Shown piece by piece: positions 1 to 8,618 of a stretch of DNA of 64,000 bases; positions within the stretch are counted from its first letter, which is position 1, and each line of letters starts with the position of its first letter. The notes under the pieces were generated by a model. It searched no databases and was not told the DNA's origin. It saw nothing but the letters and a program-made list of their open reading frames with translations. The position numbers and the translations under genes are program-made. The DNA comes from Flavobacteriaceae bacterium (GTDB taxonomy: Bacteria; Bacteroidota; Bacteroidia; Flavobacteriales; Flavobacteriaceae). The DNA lies in assembly GCA_013003555.1 (NCBI GenBank), contig JABDIV010000025.1, forward strand, positions 1 through 64,000, read 5' to 3'.

Positions 1-1082
1 CCTCCTGTGAATGGTCTCGGGAACTTAAAATCAAGGCTGTTGTCTGGTTAAGTGAATTGACGAATAAATCCATTTTAAAATTAACGGATAAAGATTACAA
101 TGAAAATGGCATGTCTGATCTGATCGCGATTGAAGGATCGGCTTATGATCTTAACATCGCTATGTTCAACAGGCTGCAGCATACCATTACAGGCTGGCCG
201 GGCGGCAAGCCAAATGCCGATGATAGCAACAGACCTGAAAGAAAACTTCCTGAAAAGAAACGCATAGTCATCTTTAGTCCGCATCCCGATGATGATGTCA
301 TTTCAATGGGCGGCACCTTAGATCGGCTGATCGAACAGGGACATGAGGTTCATGTTGCTTACCAGACATCGGGAAATATCGGTGTCCCCGATGAAGAGGC
401 CTTAAAGTTTGCGGAGGTGGCCTTGACAATGAATGGTCATTCGGAAAATTTCAGGGATGTGATCAATTTTCTTTCCAACAAAAAAGAGAATGATACAGAC
501 TTACCAGAAGTTCTCAAATTAAAGGCACTAATTCGACGAGGGGAATCCTATGGGGCAACCCGGTATTTGGGGTTAGATGACAGGTATGTTCATTTTTTAG
601 ATCTCCCTTTTTACGAAACCGGGACCATTAAAAAAAATCCCTTGTCTGAAACCGATATTCAAATCATGAAGGACATAATTATGGATATTAAACCACATCA
701 GATTTATGCCGCCGCTGATTTTGCTGACCCTCACGGAACGCATAAAGTTTGTTTCGATGCCTTGATCATGGCTATGAAAGCGCTAAAATCAGAGTCTTTT
801 ATGAATGACTGCTGGTTATGGATGTATCGCGGTGCATGGCATGAATGGGAAACCTACAAGATCGACATGGCCGTACCGATGAGTCCGGATCAGGTAGTCA
901 GGAAACGCCATGCTATTTTTTACCATCAATCTCAGAAAGATGGTGTGATGTTCCAGGGGAATGATTCGAGGGAGTTCTGGGTGCGGGTTGAAGACCGGAA
1001 TCGGTCAACCGCGCGAAAGTACAATGACCTGGGATTTGCAGATTATGCAGCCATAGAAGCTTTTAAGCGATACCATTTTTAA
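1..1082 (+). CDS. nagB: Glucosamine-6-phosphate deaminase/PIG-L deacetylase fusion, C-terminal part (partial)
   Basis: The reading frame is open from the window edge (first full codon at base 3), so the gene starts outside the window and the TTG at 57 is not a start. The visible part is a LmbE/PIG-L deacetylase-like domain. It has the zinc motif HPDDD (codons from 282), a second metal motif DPHGTHKVC near 725-755, and the segment GHEVHVAYQTSGNI. In Bacteroidota this sequence forms the C-terminal half of a roughly 640-residue protein whose N-terminal half is the NagB deaminase, which converts glucosamine-6-phosphate to fructose-6-phosphate and ammonia in the cytoplasm. The residues before the deacetylase domain (WSRELKIKAVVWLSEL) fit the linker of that family. 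The NagB half is inferred, since it lies outside the window. The 3' end overlaps the convergent GNAT gene by 4 bases. Confidence 0.85.
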   Translation, partial: SCEWSRELKIKAVVWLSELTNKSILKLTDKDYNENGMSDLIAIEGSAYDLNIAMFNRLQHTITGWPGGKPNADDSNRPERKLPEKKRIVIFSPHPDDDVISMGGTLDRLIEQGHEVHVAYQTSGNIGVPDEEALKFAEVALTMNGHSENFRDVINFLSNKKENDTDLPEVLKLKALIRRGESYGATRYLGLDDRYVHFLDLPFYETGTIKKNPLSETDIQIMKDIIMDIKPHQIYAAADFADPHGTHKVCFDALIMAMKALKSESFMNDCWLWMYRGAWHEWETYKIDMAVPMSPDQVVRKRHAIFYHQSQKDGVMFQGNDSREFWVRVEDRNRSTARKYNDLGFADYAAIEAFKRYHF

Positions 1083-1621
1083 TCGGTTGTTAAATAGATC
1101 AATTCCCAATCTATACCATCAGCCTGATAGGCGATCAGTTTTTTAAACCCCAGGTGCTGGTGGGCATTCATCGATCGGTGGTTCTTTTGATCAACTTCTG
1201 TTATTATCCATTGCGCATCCGCTCTTAACTCATTTTTCATGAATCTGTAAAGTCCCTTAAAAATACCGGATCCGCGAAAGGGTTTGTCAATACAGATCTG
1301 CCCCATAACCATATAAGATTTTGTTGGATCGATAACAGATTCAATCCGATCAAACATGGGTTTAAGAATAGGTATGTCGTTTTTAAAATTTGGGTGCATA
1401 CAAAGAGCATATCCGACTAGGCGGTCACCAAGCTTGGCAATGACATGCTTACATTGATCATTCATAGCTGTAAGAATACCGATATCATGATGAACCGTGA
1501 CAAATCCCTCTTGACGGATTTCATTTTCGGTTAGCGATTCTGGTAAATTTTGCTCTTGCAGGTGCAAAATTTGGTGAAGTTCATCGAGTGTGTCGGCCCG
1601 TTTATACAGGATGTGATTCAT
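1079..1621 (-). CDS. GNAT family N-acetyltransferase
   Basis: A 180-residue protein with a GNAT fold. The acetyl-CoA pyrophosphate-binding motif is seen as PFRGSGIFKGL around residues 114-124, preceded by a beta-strand (MVMGQICI) and followed by a helix. A late N-HRSMNAHQHLGFKK segment is typical of motif B (asparagine, then GF). The substrate cannot be told from sequence. Its ATG overlaps the stop of the upstream LexA-like repressor in an ATGA, so the two are almost certainly translated from one mRNA and both answer to the repressor. That places an acetyltransferase inside a damage-inducible unit, an unusual partner. It ends against nagB with a 4-base convergent overlap. Confidence 0.85.
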   Translation of the reverse strand: MNHILYKRADTLDELHQILHLQEQNLPESLTENEIRQEGFVTVHHDIGILTAMNDQCKHVIAKLGDRLVGYALCMHPNFKNDIPILKPMFDRIESVIDPTKSYMVMGQICIDKPFRGSGIFKGLYRFMKNELRADAQWIITEVDQKNHRSMNAHQHLGFKKLIAYQADGIDWELIYLTTD

Positions 1622-2397
1622 AGTTTGCCTTCCAATGCCTTAATCGACCGCAATTCAACTTTAAGATCCTGGAACATGTTTACGATACTGCTCAGTTTGA
1701 GTTCGCTCTCATCATACTCCTGGGTGTTGATACAGCAGGTGAATTCCCAGAGTTCAAGAACGTCCTGAATGGGAACTCTGTAAGGCTTATAGATCTTATT
1801 ATCGGAATGCAACAGCAAACCGCCATTCTCCTCTATATGATTATATACACGCTTATAAACCAGGCCATCCTCCTTGGTGAGAACAATATAGGTACGGCCA
1901 TCTTTAAGGTCGTAAATATCATCAACATATTTAGCGACAACAAAGGAACCGTCTTTTACCGGAAGCATGGAATCGCCTTTAATGGGAAAAGCCCGGTGTG
2001 TTCCGGTTGGAAGGAATGGTAATTTGATTTTCTGCAGTTGTTCGATGTACTCGGGATCATCATACCCTTCTAAATAGCCTGCCGAGGCTTTCGCCGGAAT
2101 GATCTCTATAAGGTCTTCATTGCTCTCATTTACCGTGATTGGAAACAGTACACGCTTATTCCCGATCTCGATAAAGGAAGTATCCTTAGCCGATCTCAGG
2201 TCATTTCTTACCAGGATATCTATAGGGATATTAAAATAATTCGACAGGTCGATAAGTCGATCTATAGACGGCTCTGAACGGCCTTCTTCATAAGATCCAA
2301 CCACAGAGCGGGTCCAGCCCAGTTCCTCAGCAAACTGTTCCTGGGAATACCCCTTAAGCGATCTTAAATGCCGGATATTTGACTGAATTTTTCGCAT
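1618..2397 (-). CDS. LexA-like XRE repressor with S24 self-cleavage domain
   Basis: A 259-residue protein in two parts. An XRE-type helix-turn-helix spans residues 5-60 (SQEQFAEELGWTRSVVGSYE). A LexA/UmuD-like S24 peptidase domain follows from about residue 100. The self-cleavage machinery looks intact: an Ala-Gly bond at 106-107 in KASAGYLEG, the nucleophile Ser143 in KGDSMLP, and Lys182 in LVYKRV. Proteins of this build are repressors that cleave themselves when RecA filaments form. It is divergent from the DnaE/Y-polymerase operon and coupled by ATGA to a GNAT gene. Its -7 box lies so close to the start that the leader should be only a few bases. It probably represses both directions through the palindrome at 2422-2436; that role is inferred. 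Confidence 0.9.
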   Translation of the reverse strand: MRKIQSNIRHLRSLKGYSQEQFAEELGWTRSVVGSYEEGRSEPSIDRLIDLSNYFNIPIDILVRNDLRSAKDTSFIEIGNKRVLFPITVNESNEDLIEIIPAKASAGYLEGYDDPEYIEQLQKIKLPFLPTGTHRAFPIKGDSMLPVKDGSFVVAKYVDDIYDLKDGRTYIVLTKEDGLVYKRVYNHIEENGGLLLHSDNKIYKPYRVPIQDVLELWEFTCCINTQEYDESELKLSSIVNMFQDLKVELRSIKALEGKL

Positions 2398-2403
2398 TTG
2401 CTA

Positions 2404-2411
2404 CAAATATA
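2404..2411 (-). promoter_or_regulatory. -7 promoter box of the LexA-like repressor
   Basis: Read on the minus strand this is TATATTTG, an exact match to the Bacteroidota TAnnTTTG box. It ends only 6 bases before the ATG at 2397, so the transcript would be leaderless or nearly so. I see no clear TTG at the matching upstream distance. Confidence 0.55.
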
Positions 2412-2421
2412 AGCAAGACCT

Positions 2422-2436
2422 ACTACATATTGTAGT
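2422..2436. promoter_or_regulatory. Candidate operator: 15-bp palindrome between divergent promoters
   Basis: ACTACA (2422-2427), a 3-base spacer TAT, then TGTAGT (2431-2436): two perfect 6-bp arms. It lies between the -7 box of the repressor (2404-2411) and directly against the -7 box of the polymerase operon (2437-2444), so one bound dimer would cover the upstream promoter elements of both genes. A further CTACA half-site occurs at 2401-2405. Binding by the LexA-like repressor is inferred from position and symmetry. Confidence 0.6.
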
Positions 2437-2444
2437 TAATTTTG
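2437..2444 (+). promoter_or_regulatory. -7 promoter box of the DnaE/Y-polymerase operon
   Basis: TAATTTTG matches TAnnTTTG exactly. It abuts the right edge of the palindrome and is 13 bases before the ATG at 2458. A purine-rich AAAAAAAGAG follows before the start codon. Confidence 0.5.
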
Positions 2445-2457
2445 TTAAAAAAAGAGT

Positions 2458-5436
2458 ATGTATCTGAATTGTCACACCTATTACAGCCTCCGATATGGCA
2501 CCATAAAGCCCGAACGCCTGCTGGCTATTGCTTCAGAGCATGGGGTGCAAACCCTGGCACTGACCGACATCAACAACACCTCAGCCTGTCTTGATTTTGT
2601 GAGGCTTTCAGCAAAATACAAGATCAAACCGGTGTTGGGTGTCGATTTCCGTGAGGGTGCACAACAGCGCTTTGTGATCATTGCTAAAAACAACAGTGGG
2701 TTTCAGCAGATCAATGAGTATTTATCATATTTCCTTCATGACCATGCTCTAAGCATCCCGTCTCGCCCGGAGATCGCACTCGACGATTGCTATGTGATTT
2801 TTCCCTACGATCCTGATAAGGATTATGATTTAAAAGAAAACGAATTCCTGGGGATAAAACCCCGGGATCTCAACAAGCTTAAATTCTCGAAATGGAACAG
2901 GCTTCGCCGCAAGCTGGTGGTGTTGCAAACCGTTTCCTTCGAGAACAAAAAAGGATTCAATACCCACCGACTGCTGCGCGCCATCGATAACAATACCCTG
3001 TTAAGCAAGCTCTCCCCAACAGAACAAGGGCTGCCCACCGATATCATATTGCCCTATGATGAGCTCTGTACCGTCTATGACGAGTTTCCTGAACTCATCA
3101 AAAACACCAATAGGCTTTTGGAGCATTGTAATATCGATTTTGACTTTTCACAGATCACACCCAACAATCAGCGCTGTTATACCAATAATGAAACACTGGA
3201 TTACAGGCTGCTTGAAAAACTGACTTATGAAGGCCTGAACTATCGCTATAAAACACCCGATAAAAAGGTTTATAACCGCATTGAAAAAGAACTGGGCATC
3301 ATCAAAGAGAAAGGGTTTGTCTCCTATTTTCTTATCAATTGGAAAATTTTGAAATATGCCCGAAGCAAAGGCTATTTCTATGTGGGACGCGGTAGCGGCG
3401 CCAACAGTATCGTCGCCTATTTATTGCGAATAACCGACGTAGATCCCGTAGAACTCGATCTGTATTTTGAGCGCTTTATCAATCTCTATCGCAAGAATCC
3501 ACCCGATTTCGATATCGATTTTTCCTGGTCAGATCGCGATGATATCATTCAATTCATCTTCAATCGTTTTAAGAACACGGCTCTTATCACCGTGTATAAC
3601 ACTTTTAAGTTTCGTGCTTCGGTGCGTGAACTGGGCAAGGTATTTGGCTTGCCTAAAGCCGAAATGGATGTATTGACCAGGGGGCGCTATAATTTCAAGA
3701 CCCTCGATAAGCTCTCACAGCTGGTTTTGATTTACAGCGAATACATCAAAGGCTTTCCAAACTACCTCGGGATACATGCCGGAGGCATTATCATTTCCGA
3801 AAAACCCATCCATTATTATTCGGCCACTTTTATGCCCCCCAAGGGCTTCCCCACAACCCAATTTGATATGGTCGCTGCCGAAGATATCGGCCTGTATAAG
3901 TTTGATATTCTGAGTCAGCGCGGACTCGGAAAGATCAAAGAAACTGTTGATATCGTACAATACAATCATCCCGATCATCCTCCCATAGACATCCATGATA
4001 TCAAGCGTTTCAAACAAGATGACCGTATTAAACAGCTGCTGCGAAATGCCAGGGCCATAGGATGTTTTTATGTAGAATCCCCGGCCATGCGCATGCTTTT
4101 AAAAAAATTGCAGGTCGACAATTATCTGGGGCTTGTAGCTGCCAGTTCGGTGATTCGACCCGGTGTGTCGAAATCGGGAATGATGCGTGAGTACATCATG
4201 CGGTATCGCTACCCCGAACGCCGTCAGGACGCTCATCCGGTATTACTCGATATCATGCCCGACACCTATGGTGTTATGGTTTACCAGGAAGATGTCATTA
4301 AAGTAGCGCATCATTTTGGTGGTTTGAACCTTGGCGAAGCCGATATGTTACGACGCGGTATGTCAGGAAAATTTCGCTCAAGGGAAGAATTCCTTAAAGT
4401 AAAGCAGCAGTTTTTCAACAATTGTAAGCAGGATGGCAAATCTGATGATTTAACCGCAGAAGTATGGCGACAAATAGAAAGCTTTGCCGGTTATGCCTTT
4501 GCTAAAGGCCATTCGGCCTCCTATGCCGTGGAAAGCTACCAAAGTCTGTTTCTTAAAGCCTATTATCCTCTCGAATATATGGTAGCGACTATCAACAATT
4601 TTGGTGGATTTTACCGTACAGAACTATATGTTCATGAAGCGCGTATGCATGGCGGTGTGATTGAAGCGCCTTGCGTGAATACCAGTCATCACCAGGCCAT
4701 TATCAAAGGGGCGACTATTTATCTGGGTTTTATGTTTCTTCATGCTTTTGAAACAAAGACGGCTAAACGCCTTCTCTGTGAGCGGACTACTAACGGGCCT
4801 TTTAAAAGCCTGGATGATTTTATTGATCGTGTACCCATATCGATAGAACAGATCGCCATCCTGATCAAGATCAATGCCTTTCGCTTTACAGAAATTAATA
4901 AACGGGAGCTCTTATGGGATGCCCACCTGAAGATCAGTAAGACCACCATTGAAGAGCATGTGATGCATTTGTTTAAAACCGGTCGAATTCATTATAAGAC
5001 ACCCCGCCTGCCCAGTACTGTGATGGAAAATGCCTTTGATGAGATCGAACTTCTTGGGTTTCCTTTACATACGCCTTTTGACTTGCTGGTTAAACCTCTT
5101 CAAAATCAGCTCAAAGCAAAAGACCTACCTGATCACATCAATCGTATTATAACTATTGAAGGCTACCTGGTCACCACCAAAACCACATCTACATCAAACA
5201 AGAAAACCATGTTTTTCGGGACTTTTTTAGACCGGGATGGTGATTTTATCGATACGGTTCATTTCCCGCCGGTAGCGGCCAGGTTCCCGTTCAGGGGTAA
5301 GGGCATTTACCGCATCACCGGGAAAGTACTGGAAGAATTCGATTGTATAAATATCGAAGTGACCCGTATGCATCGCCTGGCCATCATTGAAGATCCGCGA
5401 TATGCCGAAACGTCTAAACCCCTCATTGCATCATGA
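2458..5436 (+). CDS. dnaE2: Short DNA polymerase III alpha-type subunit, error-prone (DnaE2-like)
   Basis: A 992-residue C-family polymerase, shorter than the replicative alpha subunit (about 1150-1450 residues in this phylum). The order is PHP domain (1-220), palm/fingers, helix-hairpin-helix region, and an OB-fold near 885-975. The catalytic acids are present: PDFDIDF with D350 and D352, and a third Asp483 in KFDILSQRGLG. The PHP domain has lost expected metal ligands (HTYYS instead of HxH; TDINN instead of TDHxN), so intrinsic proofreading is unlikely. It sits behind a LexA-like repressor and overlaps the Y-family polymerase gene by ATGA, which points to translesion synthesis rather than replication. 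The exact DnaE2 subfamily is inferred from size and context. Confidence 0.85.
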   Translation: MYLNCHTYYSLRYGTIKPERLLAIASEHGVQTLALTDINNTSACLDFVRLSAKYKIKPVLGVDFREGAQQRFVIIAKNNSGFQQINEYLSYFLHDHALSIPSRPEIALDDCYVIFPYDPDKDYDLKENEFLGIKPRDLNKLKFSKWNRLRRKLVVLQTVSFENKKGFNTHRLLRAIDNNTLLSKLSPTEQGLPTDIILPYDELCTVYDEFPELIKNTNRLLEHCNIDFDFSQITPNNQRCYTNNETLDYRLLEKLTYEGLNYRYKTPDKKVYNRIEKELGIIKEKGFVSYFLINWKILKYARSKGYFYVGRGSGANSIVAYLLRITDVDPVELDLYFERFINLYRKNPPDFDIDFSWSDRDDIIQFIFNRFKNTALITVYNTFKFRASVRELGKVFGLPKAEMDVLTRGRYNFKTLDKLSQLVLIYSEYIKGFPNYLGIHAGGIIISEKPIHYYSATFMPPKGFPTTQFDMVAAEDIGLYKFDILSQRGLGKIKETVDIVQYNHPDHPPIDIHDIKRFKQDDRIKQLLRNARAIGCFYVESPAMRMLLKKLQVDNYLGLVAASSVIRPGVSKSGMMREYIMRYRYPERRQDAHPVLLDIMPDTYGVMVYQEDVIKVAHHFGGLNLGEADMLRRGMSGKFRSREEFLKVKQQFFNNCKQDGKSDDLTAEVWRQIESFAGYAFAKGHSASYAVESYQSLFLKAYYPLEYMVATINNFGGFYRTELYVHEARMHGGVIEAPCVNTSHHQAIIKGATIYLGFMFLHAFETKTAKRLLCERTTNGPFKSLDDFIDRVPISIEQIAILIKINAFRFTEINKRELLWDAHLKISKTTIEEHVMHLFKTGRIHYKTPRLPSTVMENAFDEIELLGFPLHTPFDLLVKPLQNQLKAKDLPDHINRIITIEGYLVTTKTTSTSNKKTMFFGTFLDRDGDFIDTVHFPPVAARFPFRGKGIYRITGKVLEEFDCINIEVTRMHRLAIIEDPRYAETSKPLIAS

Positions 5437-6650
5437 TCGATAACAGGGCCATCGTACATATGGATCTGGATACGTTTTTCGTTTCCTGCGAACGTTTATT
5501 AGATAGCAGGCTCATTGGGAAACCTGTACTCATTGGCGGCACATCCGATCGAGGGGTGGTCGCTTCCTGCAGTTATGAAGCAAGACTATTTGGGATACAT
5601 TCGGCCATGCCCATGCGTATGGCTAAACAACTATGTCCGGAAGCCATTGTTCTGCGAGGTAATTCAGGGATTTACACTAATTTTTCGAAAACAGTCACCG
5701 ACGTCATTAAAGAAAGTGTTCCTCTGTATGAAAAATCATCGATTGACGAATTTTATATCGACCTGACCGGTATGGATAAATTCTTTGGCTGTCATAAACT
5801 GGCCTCCGAACTTCGGCAACGCATCATCAAGGAAACCGGGCTCCCTATTTCTTTCGGATTATCGATCAACAAAACCGTTTCTAAGATCGCTACGGGTGAA
5901 GCCAAGCCCAACAATCAGATCCGGATAAGGAAGGGAACCGAAAAGCCTTTTCTTGCACCGCTTTCGGTGAAAAAAATCCCCATGGTGGGAGAAGTGACTT
6001 ACAAATCGCTTTGCGATCTGGGCGTTAAACGCATTCAAACCGTACAGGAAATGCCTATGGAATTAATGCATAACGTACTGGGGAAAAACGGCTTATCCAT
6101 ATGGAAAAAAGCGAACGGCATCGATAATAGCCCGGTTGTTCAATATCACGAACGCAAATCGATATCAACCGAACGCACCTTCAATAAAGACACTACCGAC
6201 GTGCATAAACTCAAAAGTATTCTTATCGCCATGACCGAAAATCTGGCTTATCAATTAAGGCGTGGCCATAAACTTACCGCTTGTGTTACCTTTAAGATTC
6301 GTTATTCCGATTTTCAAACCTATACCCAGCAACAACGCATTCCTTATAGCTCTATGGACCACAGTATCATCCCTGTTGTGCTCGACCTTTTTAAAAAACT
6401 ATACAACCGAAGGCTACTGGTTCGATTAATCGGTGTTAAATTTAGTCATCTGGTAGAAGGCGGCCACCAGATCAACCTGTTCGAAGATGATGAAAAACAC
6501 CTAACCTTATCCCAGGCTATCGACACCATGCGCGAACGCTATGGAGATCGGTCGGTTGTCTGTGCAGCAGGCATGGATGCAAAAAGTATCAGTCGCTGGA
6601 ATCCCTTTACCGGAGAGCCACCTCCACTATTAGCCAATCGAAGGCGATAA
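5433..6650 (+). CDS. dinB: Y-family DNA polymerase (DinB/UmuC type)
   Basis: A 405-residue translesion polymerase. The catalytic residues are all visible: the first metal ligand Asp11 in HMDLDTFF, then Asp105-Glu106 in SSIDEFYID. It is therefore an active polymerase and not the inactive ImuB found in ImuA-ImuB-DnaE2 cassettes. The thumb (KKIPMVGEVTYKSL) and little finger (RKSISTERTF) follow. A sliding-clamp motif QINLF begins at Gln346. A short Arg-rich tail ends the protein. It is translationally coupled to the DnaE-type gene through an ATGA overlap, so the two polymerases should be made together, extending and inserting opposite lesions after damage. DinB and UmuC cannot be separated with certainty here. 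Confidence 0.9.
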   Translation: MIDNRAIVHMDLDTFFVSCERLLDSRLIGKPVLIGGTSDRGVVASCSYEARLFGIHSAMPMRMAKQLCPEAIVLRGNSGIYTNFSKTVTDVIKESVPLYEKSSIDEFYIDLTGMDKFFGCHKLASELRQRIIKETGLPISFGLSINKTVSKIATGEAKPNNQIRIRKGTEKPFLAPLSVKKIPMVGEVTYKSLCDLGVKRIQTVQEMPMELMHNVLGKNGLSIWKKANGIDNSPVVQYHERKSISTERTFNKDTTDVHKLKSILIAMTENLAYQLRRGHKLTACVTFKIRYSDFQTYTQQQRIPYSSMDHSIIPVVLDLFKKLYNRRLLVRLIGVKFSHLVEGGHQINLFEDDEKHLTLSQAIDTMRERYGDRSVVCAAGMDAKSISRWNPFTGEPPPLLANRRR

Positions 6651-6731
6651 TAAAGGATACCATAAAAGAAACATACAAAAACCTATAAGCAGTTGATACA
6701 ATTTTATAATTTTACAATAAAGTGCGAGGTT

Positions 6732-8555
6732 ATGAACCCACTAAAAATTACAATCATCCTGCTGGTCATATTCGGTACATTACAGATCAATGGGCAAGAA
6801 CAGGTTAAGCAAGAAGTACTCGATTCGGTAGTTATTACATCCGCCAGGATCGATCTTCCGTTCAACGAAAACTCAAGGACCATACAGATTATCCCTGCAT
6901 CACAGATCAAACAAAGCGCAGCGACTAATATTGCCGACCTCTTGCAACAGGTGGCAGGAGTAGACATCAGACGACGGGGACTTAATGGTAGCCAGGCCGA
7001 TCTTTATATCAGGGGCGGTGGATTTGATCAAACCCTATTGCTCATAGATGGCATTAAAGTAGAAGATCCACAAACAGGCCATCACACCATGAACATGGCC
7101 CTTCCTCTAGAAGTCATTGAACGTATCGAGGTAATCAAAGGACCTGCCTCACGGATATTCGGTCAAAATGCCTTCACCGGCGCTGTAAACATTGTAACAA
7201 AAGACGAAACCGAACAAATCCTTTCGGTTGGCGTACAAGGCGGATCATTCGGACAAAAAAGTACACAAGGAACCCTAGGGATCGATTTGAAACGAACATC
7301 ACATATCGTTCATTATTCAAGATATCTGTCGGACGGATATCGATACAATACCGATTTTGATAATCAGAATGTCTTTATAAAAAACACATTCAATAAGAAT
7401 CACGTTCCTATCGATATGATTGCCACTTATATGGAGCGTAAGTTTGGAGCGAACGGGTTTTATGCTTCGCCTTCCGCAGTTGATCAATATGAGGAAACTC
7501 AAGCCAGCTTAGTTGGTTTATCATCGACTATGCGTTCGGAAAAATGGACGCTTAAACCACGACTCTACTGGAAACGCAATCAGGACATGTATGTCTTTGT
7601 AAGGCAAGACCCGTCGATTTACCGGAATCTTCATATTTCTAACAAAGTCGGTGCCGAGATGAATGCCTCGTACACCTCAAATTTAGGAGTCACCGGATTT
7701 GGAGTTGATTTTGCAAGGGTTTTTCTCTCCAGCAATAATTTAGGCGATCGTAATCGATTTATGTCTAATGTTTTTATCGAGCACCGATTTGATGTGATTA
7801 ACGATAAATTTGACATAACACCCGGAATCGCTGTAAATTACTTTTCTGATTTTAAATGGCATGCCTTTCCGGGTATCGACATTGGATATCAGCTCTCAGA
7901 AACGGTTAAGCTATATGCGAATGCCGGTTATACTTATAGAATCCCAACCTATACCGATTTATTTTATAGTGACCCGACCACACTTGGAAACGAGAATCTA
8001 GATCCGGAAGAGGCTCTTTCCGAAGAAATAGGTTTACAGTTTAAGCATAAATCGATTCGTGCTTCGATAGCTTTTTTTAATCGTGATTCGAACAATCTTA
8101 TCGATTATGTGAAAGAAAACGAAGAAGACCTTTGGGAAGCAACTAATATTCAGGATTTAAATACGATGGGGGTTGAGACTCACTTTTATTTGATTGCCCG
8201 TCTTGCCGGTATCGATCAGAATATTGATCTTGGATATTCCTATCTCGATGAAAATTTAAAGGACCTGGAATACAATTTTTCCCGATATTCCATTAATTCA
8301 TTAAGGCATCAGTTTACAGCCACTTATCGCGCTGAGTGGGTTAAAAATCTATCTCAAACGCTTGTTTACAAATATGGTGAGAGAACAACAGGCAACAGCT
8401 TTAACGTAGTTGATTACCGGGCTGCATATTCATTTAAAAATTTTGAGTTCTCATTTATTGCTAATAATATTTTCAATGCTGAATACTCTGAAACCAATTT
8501 GGTTCCCATGCCCAAGGGCCATGTTTTATTCGGACTCAATTATACGCTCAACTGA
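6732..8555 (+). CDS. TonB-dependent outer membrane receptor, BtuB-like
   Basis: I start the gene at the ATG at 6732, because the upstream ATA-rich codons give no signal peptide whereas MNPLKITIILLVIFGTLQIN does. The mature protein begins near QEQVKQE, followed by a TonB-box-like DSVVITS. The plug domain runs to about residue 160 (LLQQVAGVDIRRRG; LLLIDGIKVEDPQTG; GPASRIFGQNAFTGAVNI). A 22-strand barrel follows, ending in the aromatic FGLNYTLN. The 607-residue length matches BtuB-size receptors. The ligand cannot be fixed: I see no cobalamin riboswitch upstream and no transport genes beside it. It imports some scarce nutrient across the outer membrane using ExbBD-TonB energy. Confidence 0.85.
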   Translation: MNPLKITIILLVIFGTLQINGQEQVKQEVLDSVVITSARIDLPFNENSRTIQIIPASQIKQSAATNIADLLQQVAGVDIRRRGLNGSQADLYIRGGGFDQTLLLIDGIKVEDPQTGHHTMNMALPLEVIERIEVIKGPASRIFGQNAFTGAVNIVTKDETEQILSVGVQGGSFGQKSTQGTLGIDLKRTSHIVHYSRYLSDGYRYNTDFDNQNVFIKNTFNKNHVPIDMIATYMERKFGANGFYASPSAVDQYEETQASLVGLSSTMRSEKWTLKPRLYWKRNQDMYVFVRQDPSIYRNLHISNKVGAEMNASYTSNLGVTGFGVDFARVFLSSNNLGDRNRFMSNVFIEHRFDVINDKFDITPGIAVNYFSDFKWHAFPGIDIGYQLSETVKLYANAGYTYRIPTYTDLFYSDPTTLGNENLDPEEALSEEIGLQFKHKSIRASIAFFNRDSNNLIDYVKENEEDLWEATNIQDLNTMGVETHFYLIARLAGIDQNIDLGYSYLDENLKDLEYNFSRYSINSLRHQFTATYRAEWVKNLSQTLVYKYGERTTGNSFNVVDYRAAYSFKNFEFSFIANNIFNAEYSETNLVPMPKGHVLFGLNYTLN

Positions 8556-8618
8556 TAAGTTTCTCAGTTCCTAATTCATGATGATTTATTAACTTTAGAC
8601 CGTATTAAATTCTGGCAA

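Noticed and set aside
6651..6731. Cobalamin riboswitch before the BtuB-like receptor
   Set aside because: The leader is short and AT-rich and shows none of the conserved B12-box sequence.
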